DNA of 5,541 bases from an uncultured Nocardiopsis sp. (GTDB lineage: Bacteria; Actinomycetota; Actinomycetes; Streptosporangiales; Streptosporangiaceae). Numbering within the stretch: position 1 is the stretch's first letter; every line of letters starts with the position of its first letter. The translations under genes and the position numbers were made by a program. Shown here in pieces: positions 1 through 5,541 of this stretch. The notes under the pieces are model-generated. The model was not told where the DNA came from, ran no database searches, and saw only the letters and a list, made by a program, of their open reading frames with translations. The stretch is from positions 1 to 5,541 of the forward strand of contig CALGOD010000155.1 in assembly GCA_937957845.1 (NCBI GenBank), written 5' to 3'.

Positions 1-1233
1 GTGCTCCAGGCGGCTGCCCGAGGGCCCGGTCTCGTGGACCTGGGTGAGGGTGTGGGGCTGGTCCTGGCCTGTCGTGTGCTGCCGACCCTGTTGTTCGGAG
101 CCGTGGCGGGCGACTTCATCGACCGCCATGACCCTTTGCGCATCAGCATCCACTCCGCCTTGGTGGCGGGCCTGTTCATCGCCGTGGTCCCGTTCTCCGG
201 CGCGCTCTGGCAACTCCAGGTGCTGGCCGCGGGCATCGGCGTCGCCGCCATGTTCGGAGGCCCCTCCCGCATGGCCCTGCGTGAGCGGGTCATGACCAAG
301 GGGCGGGAGATGGAGGGCAACAGCGCCATCGTCGCGGCCGAGCGCTTCCCCACCCTGCTGGGTCCGGCACTGACGGGCCCGGTCATGATGGTGGCCGACA
401 TCAGGGCGGTCTTCTTCATCGGTGCCGTGGCCGCGGTGCTCGCCGCCGTGCCGATGATCCGCCTGCCGTTGGCACCTCTGCAGGAGACCGAGGGCGTGGG
501 GAGTCCCCAGGAGAGGAGCCCCTCCCGGGCTCCCTCGTCCCCCCTGGGCCTGCTCAGGTACATCGGACGCCGACTGTTCGTCGACAACGTCCGCAACCTC
601 ACGCACGTGGTCCGCATGGACCGGATGCTCGCCGGGTTGACGATCACCGCCTTCACCTACGTCTTCACCGTCGGCCTGGGGCGTGTCTTCCTCGCCCAGT
701 ACTCCGTGGACGTCTTTCCCGGCCTGGAGGGCGCACTCGGGTACCTCATGGCCGGCATGGGCATGGGCGGTGTGCTCGGCGCGCTCCTGACCTCCCGCAT
801 GACCAAGATGAACTCCGGTTGGCTGTACGTGCTGTGCAACGTACTGGAGGCCTTCTGCTGGCTGGCCCTTCCTTGGGTCGGGAACATCGCGGTGGCGATC
901 GCCCTGCTTGTGGTGACAGGCGTCTTCGAGTCGGTGGCGACCGTGGTGTTCTTCGCCGAGGTGCAAAAACGCCTGCCGAACTCGTTCAGCGGCCGCTACT
1001 ACGCGATGCTGCTGCCCCTGTCCGACGCCGCGCAGATGATCGGCTTCCTCACCGGAGGCCTGGTCGTCATCGCCGGGATCGGCTGGGCGGCGGGTGCCAT
1101 CTGGGCGGTCATGGCGCTGCCCGTGCTCGCGTTCCTCACGTATTTCGTGCGGCCAGGACCGCCTCGTGCCCGGACCGAGGGACGGTCGGACACCGAGGAA
1201 GCCGAGAGTGAGAGCCAGGAGGGCCGGCAGTGA
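1..1233 (+). CDS. MFS drug/siderophore-type exporter, 5'-truncated by the window edge
   Basis: This encodes most of a major facilitator superfamily exporter of the MFS_3 (enterobactin-exporter-like) type, an inner-membrane proton-driven efflux protein. The 410 visible residues hold about eleven hydrophobic segments (roughly 18-38, 48-66, 68-88, 115-133, 134-152, then 209-230, 243-264, 272-290, 294-318, 336-357 and 361-382). A long hydrophilic central loop at about 155-205 separates the two halves. The motif-A-like stretch GAVAGDFIDRHDP at 33-45 follows the first visible helix, where family members have TM2. TM1 and the usual N-terminal arginine-rich stretch are therefore missing, and the real start must lie upstream; the GTG at base 1 is only where the reading frame enters. 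The C-terminal tail (about 388-410) is acidic and hydrophilic. The stop overlaps the next gene by 4 bp, which ties export to the condensation protein. The substrate is unknown; export of the cluster product is inferred from context. Confidence 0.88.
   Translation: MLQAAARGPGLVDLGEGVGLVLACRVLPTLLFGAVAGDFIDRHDPLRISIHSALVAGLFIAVVPFSGALWQLQVLAAGIGVAAMFGGPSRMALRERVMTKGREMEGNSAIVAAERFPTLLGPALTGPVMMVADIRAVFFIGAVAAVLAAVPMIRLPLAPLQETEGVGSPQERSPSRAPSSPLGLLRYIGRRLFVDNVRNLTHVVRMDRMLAGLTITAFTYVFTVGLGRVFLAQYSVDVFPGLEGALGYLMAGMGMGGVLGALLTSRMTKMNSGWLYVLCNVLEAFCWLALPWVGNIAVAIALLVVTGVFESVATVVFFAEVQKRLPNSFSGRYYAMLLPLSDAAQMIGFLTGGLVVIAGIGWAAGAIWAVMALPVLAFLTYFVRPGPPRARTEGRSDTEEAESESQEGRQ
1217..1223 (+). promoter_or_regulatory. 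Ribosome binding site of the condensation-protein gene
   Basis: AGGAGGG is a near-perfect Shine-Dalgarno sequence six bases before the GTG at 1230. It lies inside the end of the exporter gene and supports the GTG start with its GTGA stop/start overlap, hence translational coupling. Confidence 0.8.
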
Positions 1234-2588
1234 GCGAGAGCCGTACTTTCCCGGCCTACGGAGTACAACGGGCCCTGGCCGAACGTGGAGAGACCGACGA
1301 GGACGGCTGGCTGACCGGTCATCCTCTGACCAACGTCTGGAACCTGCTCAAGGTCGAGGGTCCGGTGGACGTCGGTCGACTGCGTGAGGCCGTGGCCGCC
1401 GCGACCGTCGGTGTGGACGCCCTGCACTGCCGGGTACGGAAGGGGGAGTCCGGTCCGCTGTGCCAGGTCGACGCCTTCCCACGCGGATGGGAGCTGGAGG
1501 TCCAGGAGCACCCGGGGATGGAGCTGGAGAGCCTCCTCCCCCGCGACGTCCCCTGGTTGCGGGAGCTGCTCCTGGGAAAGGGCGACCCGCGCAACGGTCC
1601 GCTCGGCCGTGTCGGACTGGTCGGTGACGGGGAACGCCACCTCTTGGCGATCGCCGTGGACCACTCCGTGACGGACGGGTGGTCGCTGGGAATCCTGTTG
1701 CAGCGCATCACACGCGCTTATCGCTCAGGGCCCTCCGCGGTGAGCGAGGGAAGGACCGTCAGTCTCGAGGAGTGTGTCCGTGCCCTGCCCGACGAGGCGG
1801 AGCGGGAACGGCGGGTGCTCACCTGGCGGCACATGCTGAGTCGGCTGCCCGACACGGCACCGCCTCTGCTGTTCCCCGGATCGAGCCCCAAGCCGGCGGG
1901 AGAGTGGGTGGTGGACACCTACGACGAGTGGCTTCTGCCCGACGGGTTGATGGACGAGGTCGCGACGGCCGCCGACCGGATCGGGGTGAACCGTTCCGAT
2001 CTGATCGTGTCGGCCATGAACCTCGCGGTGTCCTTGTGGTCGTCCGACTATCAGCCCGCCATCAGCCAGCGGCACGGCCGTCATCGGCGTGAGGACGTGC
2101 TCGTCGTCGGTCCTCTCGCGGAGCCGGGTCTCATGCTCCCGCCGGAGCCGGGCTCGGAGACGGGTTCGGTCCAAGGGTGGATAGCGGGACACGTCCGCGC
2201 GCACGCCGGATTCCCCTCGCTCGCGGGACGCTACTTCCGCGAGGTCGGGTCCTACGGCGAGCACAACGTGAGCATCAACGTGGTACCGCCCAGCCGGCCG
2301 CTGCGGTTCGGGCCGCGGACCTTGGCGGTGCCCGCGAACGGAGATTTCCTCAGGCCTCTCCAGGAGGACGAGGAAGGGCCGCTGCGGCCGCCCATCTGTC
2401 CGCTGTGGGTGACGTTCTACATCGACCGCAAGGACACCTTCACCGTACGGATCGACCGGGACACCGCCGTCGTCCCCGACCCGCGACCGCCTGTCGACAC
2501 GTTCGTGGCCGTCGTCCACGCCGCGGCACGGCCCGAGACGGTCCCCCTCGCGCAGGTCCGCCCCCGAGAGGTACGGGCGGGCGACTGA
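1230..2588 (+). CDS. Free-standing NRPS-type condensation-domain protein
   Basis: This is a 452-residue soluble protein, the size of a single NRPS condensation domain, with no adenylation, carrier or thioesterase domain. The N-terminal part (about 30-85) has the condensation-fold start with a DVGRLREAV-like helix. The active-site motif is DHSVTDG at 144-150, matching HHxxxDG with the first His replaced by Asp144 while His145 (the catalytic second His), Asp149 and Gly150 are kept. Later landmarks are TWRHMLSRLP at 198-207, the GVNRSDLIVSA helix at 252-262, an HGRHRREDVLVVGP stretch at 282-295, and the final strand pair DTFTVRIDRD at 402-411. The classical DFGWG motif was not found. Family members transfer an acyl or peptidyl thioester to an amine or alcohol; free-standing examples are VibH (amide) and SgcC5 (ester). 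It is translationally coupled to the exporter and lies 45 bp before the UXS-like gene. Substrates are unknown. An acyltransferase of the wider HxxxD superfamily is the alternative. Confidence 0.82.
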   Translation: MSESRTFPAYGVQRALAERGETDEDGWLTGHPLTNVWNLLKVEGPVDVGRLREAVAAATVGVDALHCRVRKGESGPLCQVDAFPRGWELEVQEHPGMELESLLPRDVPWLRELLLGKGDPRNGPLGRVGLVGDGERHLLAIAVDHSVTDGWSLGILLQRITRAYRSGPSAVSEGRTVSLEECVRALPDEAERERRVLTWRHMLSRLPDTAPPLLFPGSSPKPAGEWVVDTYDEWLLPDGLMDEVATAADRIGVNRSDLIVSAMNLAVSLWSSDYQPAISQRHGRHRREDVLVVGPLAEPGLMLPPEPGSETGSVQGWIAGHVRAHAGFPSLAGRYFREVGSYGEHNVSINVVPPSRPLRFGPRTLAVPANGDFLRPLQEDEEGPLRPPICPLWVTFYIDRKDTFTVRIDRDTAVVPDPRPPVDTFVAVVHAAARPETVPLAQVRPREVRAGD

Positions 2589-2618
2589 CCTTCGCGCAGG
2601 TCGTCACTGAACGCATCC

Positions 2619-2625
2619 AAGGAAG
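2619..2625 (+). promoter_or_regulatory. Ribosome binding site of the UXS-like gene
   Basis: AAGGAAG lies eight bases before the ATG at 2634, within the 45-bp gap after the condensation gene. It fixes the start of the next gene, and no clear promoter is visible in the gap, so the three plus-strand genes are probably one transcript. Confidence 0.65.
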
Positions 2626-2633
2626 AGAAGACA

Positions 2634-3650
2634 ATGGGCGAAGGTGTGTACGAGCGTGTCGGTCCGCCACCGTGCGACGGCGGGCCGGCGTCGGAGTTCT
2701 CCGGACGTTCGGTGGTCGTCACCGGGGCGGCGGGCTTCCTCGGCTCCCATCTGTGCCGACGCCTCTGTGAGGCCGGTGCGCGGGTGACGGGGATCGACGA
2801 CCTCTCCACGGGTGACAGGCGCAACCTCGCCCCGTTGCTGGCGGGGGAACACGACTTCGTGTTCAGAGTCCACGACGTGCGCGAGCCCTTCGAGGTCCAG
2901 GGCGGTGTCGACCATGTCCTTCACTTGGCCTGCCCGGCCTCGCCCATCGACTACGGCCGGCTCGCCCTCCACACACTGAGCACGGGAGCGCTGGGCACAC
3001 AGAACGCCCTCCTCCTCGCGAGGGCCAAGGACGCGGTGTTCCTCGTCACCTCCACGTCGGAGGTGTACGGCGATCCCTTGGTCCACCCTCAGCATGAGGA
3101 CTACTGGGGAAACGTCAACCCTGTGGGCCCCCGCAGTGTCTACGACGAGGCCAAACGCTACACCGAGGCCTTGACCGCGGCCTTCCGCCGTGAACACGGG
3201 CTCCCGACGGCGATCGTCCGGGTCTTCAACACGTACGGTCCGCGTATGCGTACGGACGACGGGCGCGCGGTCCCCTCGTTCTTCGCCTCCGCCCTGCTGG
3301 GACTGCCGATCACCGTCACCGGGGACGGAAGTCAGACCCGGTCGCTGTGCTACGTCGACGACACCGTCGACGGCATTCTCACAGCCGCCCTGAGGCAGGA
3401 TCCCCGGCCGATCAATATCGGCAACCCGGAGGAGATCCGCATCATCGACCTGGCCGAGACCATCCGTGACCTGTGCGGCTCCTCCTCACCCATCGCGTTC
3501 CTGGAGTTGCCCGAGGACGGCCCGCGCCGGCGCCGCCCCGACATCTCCCGGGCACGGGAGGCCCTGGGGTGGAGCCCGACCGTGGATCTGGAGGAGGGTC
3601 TGTGGCGGACCCTGGCCTTTCTGCGGAGCGAACCGGCGCTCACCCGTTGA
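2634..3650 (+). CDS. UDP-glucuronate decarboxylase-like extended SDR (UDP-xylose synthase type)
   Basis: This 338-residue cytoplasmic extended short-chain dehydrogenase/reductase is expected to oxidise UDP-glucuronate at C4, decarboxylate it and reduce it to UDP-xylose using bound NAD. The Rossmann motif TGAAGFLG is at 30-37, with the adenosine-binding acidic pair in GIDDLSTG at 53-60. Family-typical ACPASPIDY is at 99-107. The catalytic segment TSTSEVYGDP at 139-148 gives Ser142 and Glu143, which match ArnA decarboxylase Ser433/Glu434. YDEAK at 170-174 supplies Tyr170 and Lys174. FNTYGPRM (198-205), GDGSQTRSLCYVDD (230-243) and RRPDI (300-304) complete the signature. These motifs fit UXS better than dTDP-glucose dehydratase or GalE. 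About 22 extra residues precede the fold with no membrane helix. Bacterial clusters use such enzymes for pentose sugars (calicheamicin CalS9 is one case). No glycosyltransferase is visible here, so its role in this locus is inferred. Confidence 0.87.
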   Translation: MGEGVYERVGPPPCDGGPASEFSGRSVVVTGAAGFLGSHLCRRLCEAGARVTGIDDLSTGDRRNLAPLLAGEHDFVFRVHDVREPFEVQGGVDHVLHLACPASPIDYGRLALHTLSTGALGTQNALLLARAKDAVFLVTSTSEVYGDPLVHPQHEDYWGNVNPVGPRSVYDEAKRYTEALTAAFRREHGLPTAIVRVFNTYGPRMRTDDGRAVPSFFASALLGLPITVTGDGSQTRSLCYVDDTVDGILTAALRQDPRPINIGNPEEIRIIDLAETIRDLCGSSSPIAFLELPEDGPRRRRPDISRAREALGWSPTVDLEEGLWRTLAFLRSEPALTR

Positions 3651-3651
3651 G

Positions 3652-3677
3652 CGGCGGACGGAGGACTGGGTCCGCCG
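3652..3677. terminator. Hairpin between converging genes, probable bidirectional terminator
   Basis: CGGCGGAC at 3652-3659 is perfectly complementary to GTCCGCCG at 3670-3677, giving an 8-bp GC-rich stem and a 10-base loop. It fills the 31-bp gap between the stop of the UXS-like gene (3650) and the stop of the enoyl reductase gene (3682 on the minus strand), and is equally strong on both strands. There is no U-run, which is common for actinomycete terminators. Confidence 0.6.
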
Positions 3678-3681
3678 GGAG

Positions 3682-4446
3682 TCACAAGGCGACCGAGTGG
3701 AATCCTCCGTCCCCGTGCACGGTCTCTCCGGTGGTCGCCGGAAACCAGTCGGAGAGCAGGGCGGCGACGGCCCGGGCCGTCGGTTCGGCGTCCTCGCTGT
3801 TCCAACCCAACGGCGCGGAGTCCGACCACGTCTGTTCGAGTTCGCTCTGACCGCCCACTCCTGAACCGGCCATCGTACGGAGGGGCCCGGCCGATACCAG
3901 GTTGACCCGCACCCCCTCACCCCCCAGGCGGTGCGCCAGCCGACGGGCGGTCGAGGCCAGGCTCGATTTGGCCACCCCCATCCAGTCGTACTCGGGGAAG
4001 GTCCGATCGCTGTCGAAGTCCAGGGCCACGACCGACGCTCCACGTCTGAGCAGGGGGAGGAGCGCGGTGGTCAGTGCGGCGAGCGAATACGCGGATGTGT
4101 GCAGCGTGGTGGCCACCTCCGGCCAGGTGGTGTCGAGGAACCTGCCGTTCAGGGCACCCGCGGGGGCGAAGGCGATGGAGTGCACCACGCCGTCGAGGCC
4201 ATCGACGTGGTGGCTCAGGTCCTGGGCGAGCGCGGCCAACCGCTCCCGATCGGTGACGTCCAGTTCGAGTACCGGAGGCGGCCCGGGAAGACGGTCCGCG
4301 ACTCTGCGGACGAGCCTGATCCGACCATGCCCGGTCAGCACCACCTCCGCCCCCTGTTCCAGGCAGACGCGGGCGACGTGGAAGGCGATGGACGAAGGTG
4401 TCAGCACGCCGGTGACGAGGATGGTCTTTCCGTCGAGAATGCCCAT
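3682..4446 (-). CDS. fabI: NADH-dependent enoyl-ACP reductase, InhA/FabI family
   Basis: This is a 254-residue SDR-fold enoyl-[ACP] reductase that reduces trans-2-enoyl thioesters, normally the last step of each fatty-acid elongation round. The N-terminus closely follows InhA: GKTILVTGVLTPSSIAFH at 6-23 is the divergent FabI cofactor motif. LELDV (60-64) and GVVHSIAFAP (86-95) follow. The active site is Phe144, Tyr153 and Lys160 in the DFDSDRTFPEYDWMGVAK segment (143-160), equal to InhA Phe149, Tyr158 and Lys165. The C-terminal GWNSEDAEP (214-222), LLSDWFPATTGE (230-241) and DGG (246-248) segments are family-typical. The substrate-binding loop after LRTMAGSG (189-196) is about ten residues shorter than in InhA, as in ordinary FabI. 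It starts 7 bp after the R2-like stop and is probably cotranscribed with it. Its setting beside specialised-metabolism genes suggests a paralogue acting in the pathway or as a resistant target copy rather than the housekeeping enzyme, but the sequence alone does not prove this. Confidence 0.9.
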   Translation of the reverse strand: MGILDGKTILVTGVLTPSSIAFHVARVCLEQGAEVVLTGHGRIRLVRRVADRLPGPPPVLELDVTDRERLAALAQDLSHHVDGLDGVVHSIAFAPAGALNGRFLDTTWPEVATTLHTSAYSLAALTTALLPLLRRGASVVALDFDSDRTFPEYDWMGVAKSSLASTARRLAHRLGGEGVRVNLVSAGPLRTMAGSGVGGQSELEQTWSDSAPLGWNSEDAEPTARAVAALLSDWFPATTGETVHGDGGFHSVAL

Positions 4447-4453
4447 GTGCCGG

Positions 4454-4461
4454 TCACCCCT
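4454..4461 (-). promoter_or_regulatory. Ribosome binding site of the enoyl reductase gene
   Basis: Read on the minus strand, AGGGGTGA ends at the stop codon of the R2-like gene, with AGGGG ten bases before the ATG at 4446. The site overlaps the end of the upstream gene, consistent with translational coupling of the pair. Confidence 0.5.
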
Positions 4462-5446
4462 GTAGGTCGCGGGGGTGGGGGGCGAGCTCCCCGGAGAGCT
4501 CGGGCGGCGGGGTGAGGCTGAGGAGTTCCAGGTGTTCGATGGCCTTCTCCTCCAACCCGCACAGGCGGAGCCGGCGGCGCGTCACGGAGCGCAGGCGACG
4601 TGCCGTCCGCTCCGCGGTGCTCCAGTCGGAGCCTTCGAGACCCCCGTGTGAGGGCGCGTCGATGTGCACGGCGAGCGGAACGGCCTTCTCCAGGACATCG
4701 ACGATCTCGTCGGAGTGCCCTTCCGCGACACCTGTGCGCAGCGCTTCCATACCGAAGCCGATGTGACGGGACTCGTCCCGCGTCATCGCGGTGAAACCGG
4801 TCCTGACACCGGGCAGGGACCGTACCCGGTCCAGGGCGTGGACCAGGGTGCGCTGGCCGTCCAACGCCAATATCCCCTCCGTTACCAGGTGGAACATGGT
4901 GACCGCGCGGATCCAGGAACCGTAGTCGCCCGGGTTGTCCGACAACTCACGGGAGATGGACGCCTCCAGGCCGTTGAGCGCGCGTGAGGCGGGGGAGAGC
5001 AGCGACCAGGCCTGGGGAAGCAGGCCGCGTAGGTCCCCCTCCATTCCCAGGACCTCTTCGGCGACCCGGGAGACGAAGACCGTGTGCCGCGATTCGTCGG
5101 ACATCTGGGTGCCGAGAAAGACGAGGGAGTCCTCGTCGGGGGCCGAACCTATGATCGGGCCGAGTAGTTCGACCGCCGTGTACTCGCCGATGATCAAAGC
5201 TGCGATCACCGACTTCAGGCGTTTGCGTGAGCGCTCCGGAAGTTCCTCCGACCAGTCTTTCCCGTCCTGCCCCAGATCGATCTCCTGGGCGGACCACGCC
5301 TGTTTCTCCCAGCGCTGGTAGAGAGAACGCGCGTCGGGCCGCTGTTCGATGACCACCTCCGCATGCTCGCGGATCAAGGCGAAGTCGAGCTCGGGCAGCT
5401 CCGAGAGCTCGGCCTCGTCCATGAGGAGGGTACTCCACCTGGTCAT
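4454..5446 (-). CDS. R2-like diiron oxidase (ferritin-like, R2lox-related)
   Basis: This is a 330-residue, mostly helical soluble protein of the ribonucleotide-reductase R2/ferritin-like superfamily, nearest by eye to the R2-like ligand-binding oxidases (R2lox, about 310 residues). The segment LYQRWEKQAWSAQEIDLGQD at 42-61 is the usual N-terminal landmark. The six predicted metal ligands are all present: Glu88 (IGEYTA), Glu118 and His121 (SDESRH), Glu190 (LVTEG), Glu225 and His228 (RDESRH). The position three after Glu88 is Ala91 and the position five before Glu190 is Phe185, where R2lox has the crosslinking Val and Tyr. The R2 radical-Tyr position (His121+4) is Val125. It is therefore unlikely to be a nucleotide-reductase subunit; oxidation of a bound organic substrate is inferred. 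It is the first gene of the minus-strand pair, 7 bp before fabI. The start at 5446 has GGAAAGG in front, but an in-frame ATG at 5422 with AGGTGGAG ten bases upstream is a serious alternative. Distant options are AurF-like N-oxygenases or desaturases. Confidence 0.78.
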   Translation of the reverse strand: MTRWSTLLMDEAELSELPELDFALIREHAEVVIEQRPDARSLYQRWEKQAWSAQEIDLGQDGKDWSEELPERSRKRLKSVIAALIIGEYTAVELLGPIIGSAPDEDSLVFLGTQMSDESRHTVFVSRVAEEVLGMEGDLRGLLPQAWSLLSPASRALNGLEASISRELSDNPGDYGSWIRAVTMFHLVTEGILALDGQRTLVHALDRVRSLPGVRTGFTAMTRDESRHIGFGMEALRTGVAEGHSDEIVDVLEKAVPLAVHIDAPSHGGLEGSDWSTAERTARRLRSVTRRRLRLCGLEEKAIEHLELLSLTPPPELSGELAPHPRDLQG

Positions 5447-5451
5447 GGGTG

Positions 5452-5458
5452 CCTTTCC
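5452..5458 (-). promoter_or_regulatory. Ribosome binding site of the R2-like oxidase gene
   Basis: On the minus strand GGAAAGG sits five bases before the ATG at 5446. It favours this start, though the internal ATG at 5422 also has a reasonable site (AGGTGGAG, 5433-5440). Confidence 0.55.
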
Positions 5459-5463
5459 ATGGC

Positions 5464-5479
5464 GCTAACGAATGTTCGA
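5464..5479. promoter_or_regulatory. Candidate operator resembling the actinobacterial SOS (LexA) box
   Basis: GCTAACGAATGTTCGA matches the mycobacterial-type SOS consensus TCGAAC-N4-GTTCGA at 10 of 12 defined positions, with one half-site perfect. It lies 18 bp before the ATG at 5446 and just upstream of the ribosome binding site, a position where a bound repressor could block transcription. The inner core CGAATGTTCG (5469-5478) is itself an inverted repeat with 4-bp arms. It could also be the site of another repressor or be fortuitous. Confidence 0.35.
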
Positions 5480-5541
5480 TTCAGTGCAATTGTCGTCATA
5501 TGGGCTCAGTGTCGCTTTTTTATGCCTATGTCTTGCTAGAG

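Larger units (their letters stand above)
5447..5541 (-). promoter_or_regulatory. AT-richer upstream region of the R2-like/fabI pair
   Basis: This 95-bp stretch has far more A and T than the rest of the window, with a six-T run at 5516-5521, and no coding signal. It is the only sizeable non-coding segment and must hold at least part of the promoter of the minus-strand pair. No convincing -35/-10 pair can be assigned: TTGCAC (5484-5489, minus) has only TAGCGC at suitable spacing. The promoter may begin beyond the window edge. Confidence 0.45.

Noticed and set aside
1..1233. Taking the GTG at base 1 as the true start of the exporter.
   Set aside because: The protein would lack TM1 and begin just ahead of TM2, and no upstream sequence is available to show a ribosome binding site; truncation by the window edge is the simpler reading.
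2548..2602. Eleven-base direct repeat TCGCGCAGGTC at 2548-2558 and 2592-2602, around the end of the condensation gene.
   Set aside because: Repeats of this length arise by chance in several kilobases of GC-rich DNA, there is no further similarity around the copies, and one copy is coding.
3682..4446. Ala92 of the enoyl reductase as direct evidence of inhibitor resistance.
   Set aside because: The equivalent residue is naturally Ala in S. aureus FabI, which is triclosan-sensitive, so it cannot by itself show resistance.
4512..4766. Open frames on the plus strand opposite the R2-like gene and similar long frames opposite or inside the other genes.
   Set aside because: They are arginine/serine/proline-rich translations typical of shadow frames in GC-rich coding DNA, without ribosome binding sites or recognisable domains, while the opposite strand encodes a clear family member.
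4454..5446. Reading the R2-like gene as a ribonucleotide reductase small subunit.
   Set aside because: No large-subunit gene is nearby, the radical-tyrosine position is Val125, and the N-terminal landmark resembles R2-like oxidases more than NrdB or NrdF.
5461..5489. Possible sigma-70-type promoter on the minus strand, TTGCAC followed after 16 bases by TAGCGC.
   Set aside because: The -35 element matches only three of six consensus positions, the -10 is poor, and transcription would start on top of the ribosome binding site.
5481..5511. Short repeat TCAGTG at 5481-5486 and 5506-5511 as a possible double operator.
   Set aside because: Six bases is too short, the flanks do not match, and no known regulator motif fits.

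Overview
The window is 5.5 kb of high-GC DNA with G/C-biased third codon positions, GTG as well as ATG starts and tight gene packing. This points to an actinomycete (Streptomyces, Nocardiopsis or a relative); the genus cannot be fixed from the sequence. I saw no in-frame TTA (bldA-type) codon in any of the five genes.

Layout: two short gene blocks converge on a small hairpin. The plus-strand block (1-3650) holds the 3' part of an MFS exporter gene, then a free-standing NRPS-type condensation-domain protein whose GTG start overlaps the exporter stop by 4 bp, then an extended SDR closely resembling UDP-glucuronate decarboxylase (UDP-xylose synthase). The minus-strand block (5446 down to 3682) holds an R2-like diiron oxidase gene followed 7 bp later by an InhA/FabI-type enoyl-ACP reductase gene. 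An 8-bp perfect stem at 3652-3677 lies in the 31-bp gap between the converging ends. The last 95 bp (5447-5541) are distinctly AT-richer and carry the upstream region of the R2-like gene, including an imperfect palindrome resembling the actinobacterial SOS (LexA) box.

Interpretation (inference): exporter, free-standing condensation enzyme, nucleotide-sugar enzyme, diiron oxidase and extra enoyl reductase together look like the edge or middle of a specialised-metabolite gene cluster rather than housekeeping DNA. A plausible division of labour is as follows. The condensation protein joins an acyl or aminoacyl thioester to an amine or alcohol. The decarboxylase supplies a pentose for glycosylation. 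The R2-like oxidase and enoyl reductase tailor an acyl chain, or the reductase serves as a resistant duplicate of a fatty-acid synthesis target. The MFS protein exports the product. No PKS/NRPS megasynthase, carrier protein, glycosyltransferase or regulator gene lies inside the window, so the product cannot be named. The most distinctive points are the R2-like protein, which keeps all six metal ligands but seems to lack the residues of the R2lox Tyr-Val crosslink, and the possible double role of the FabI homologue.
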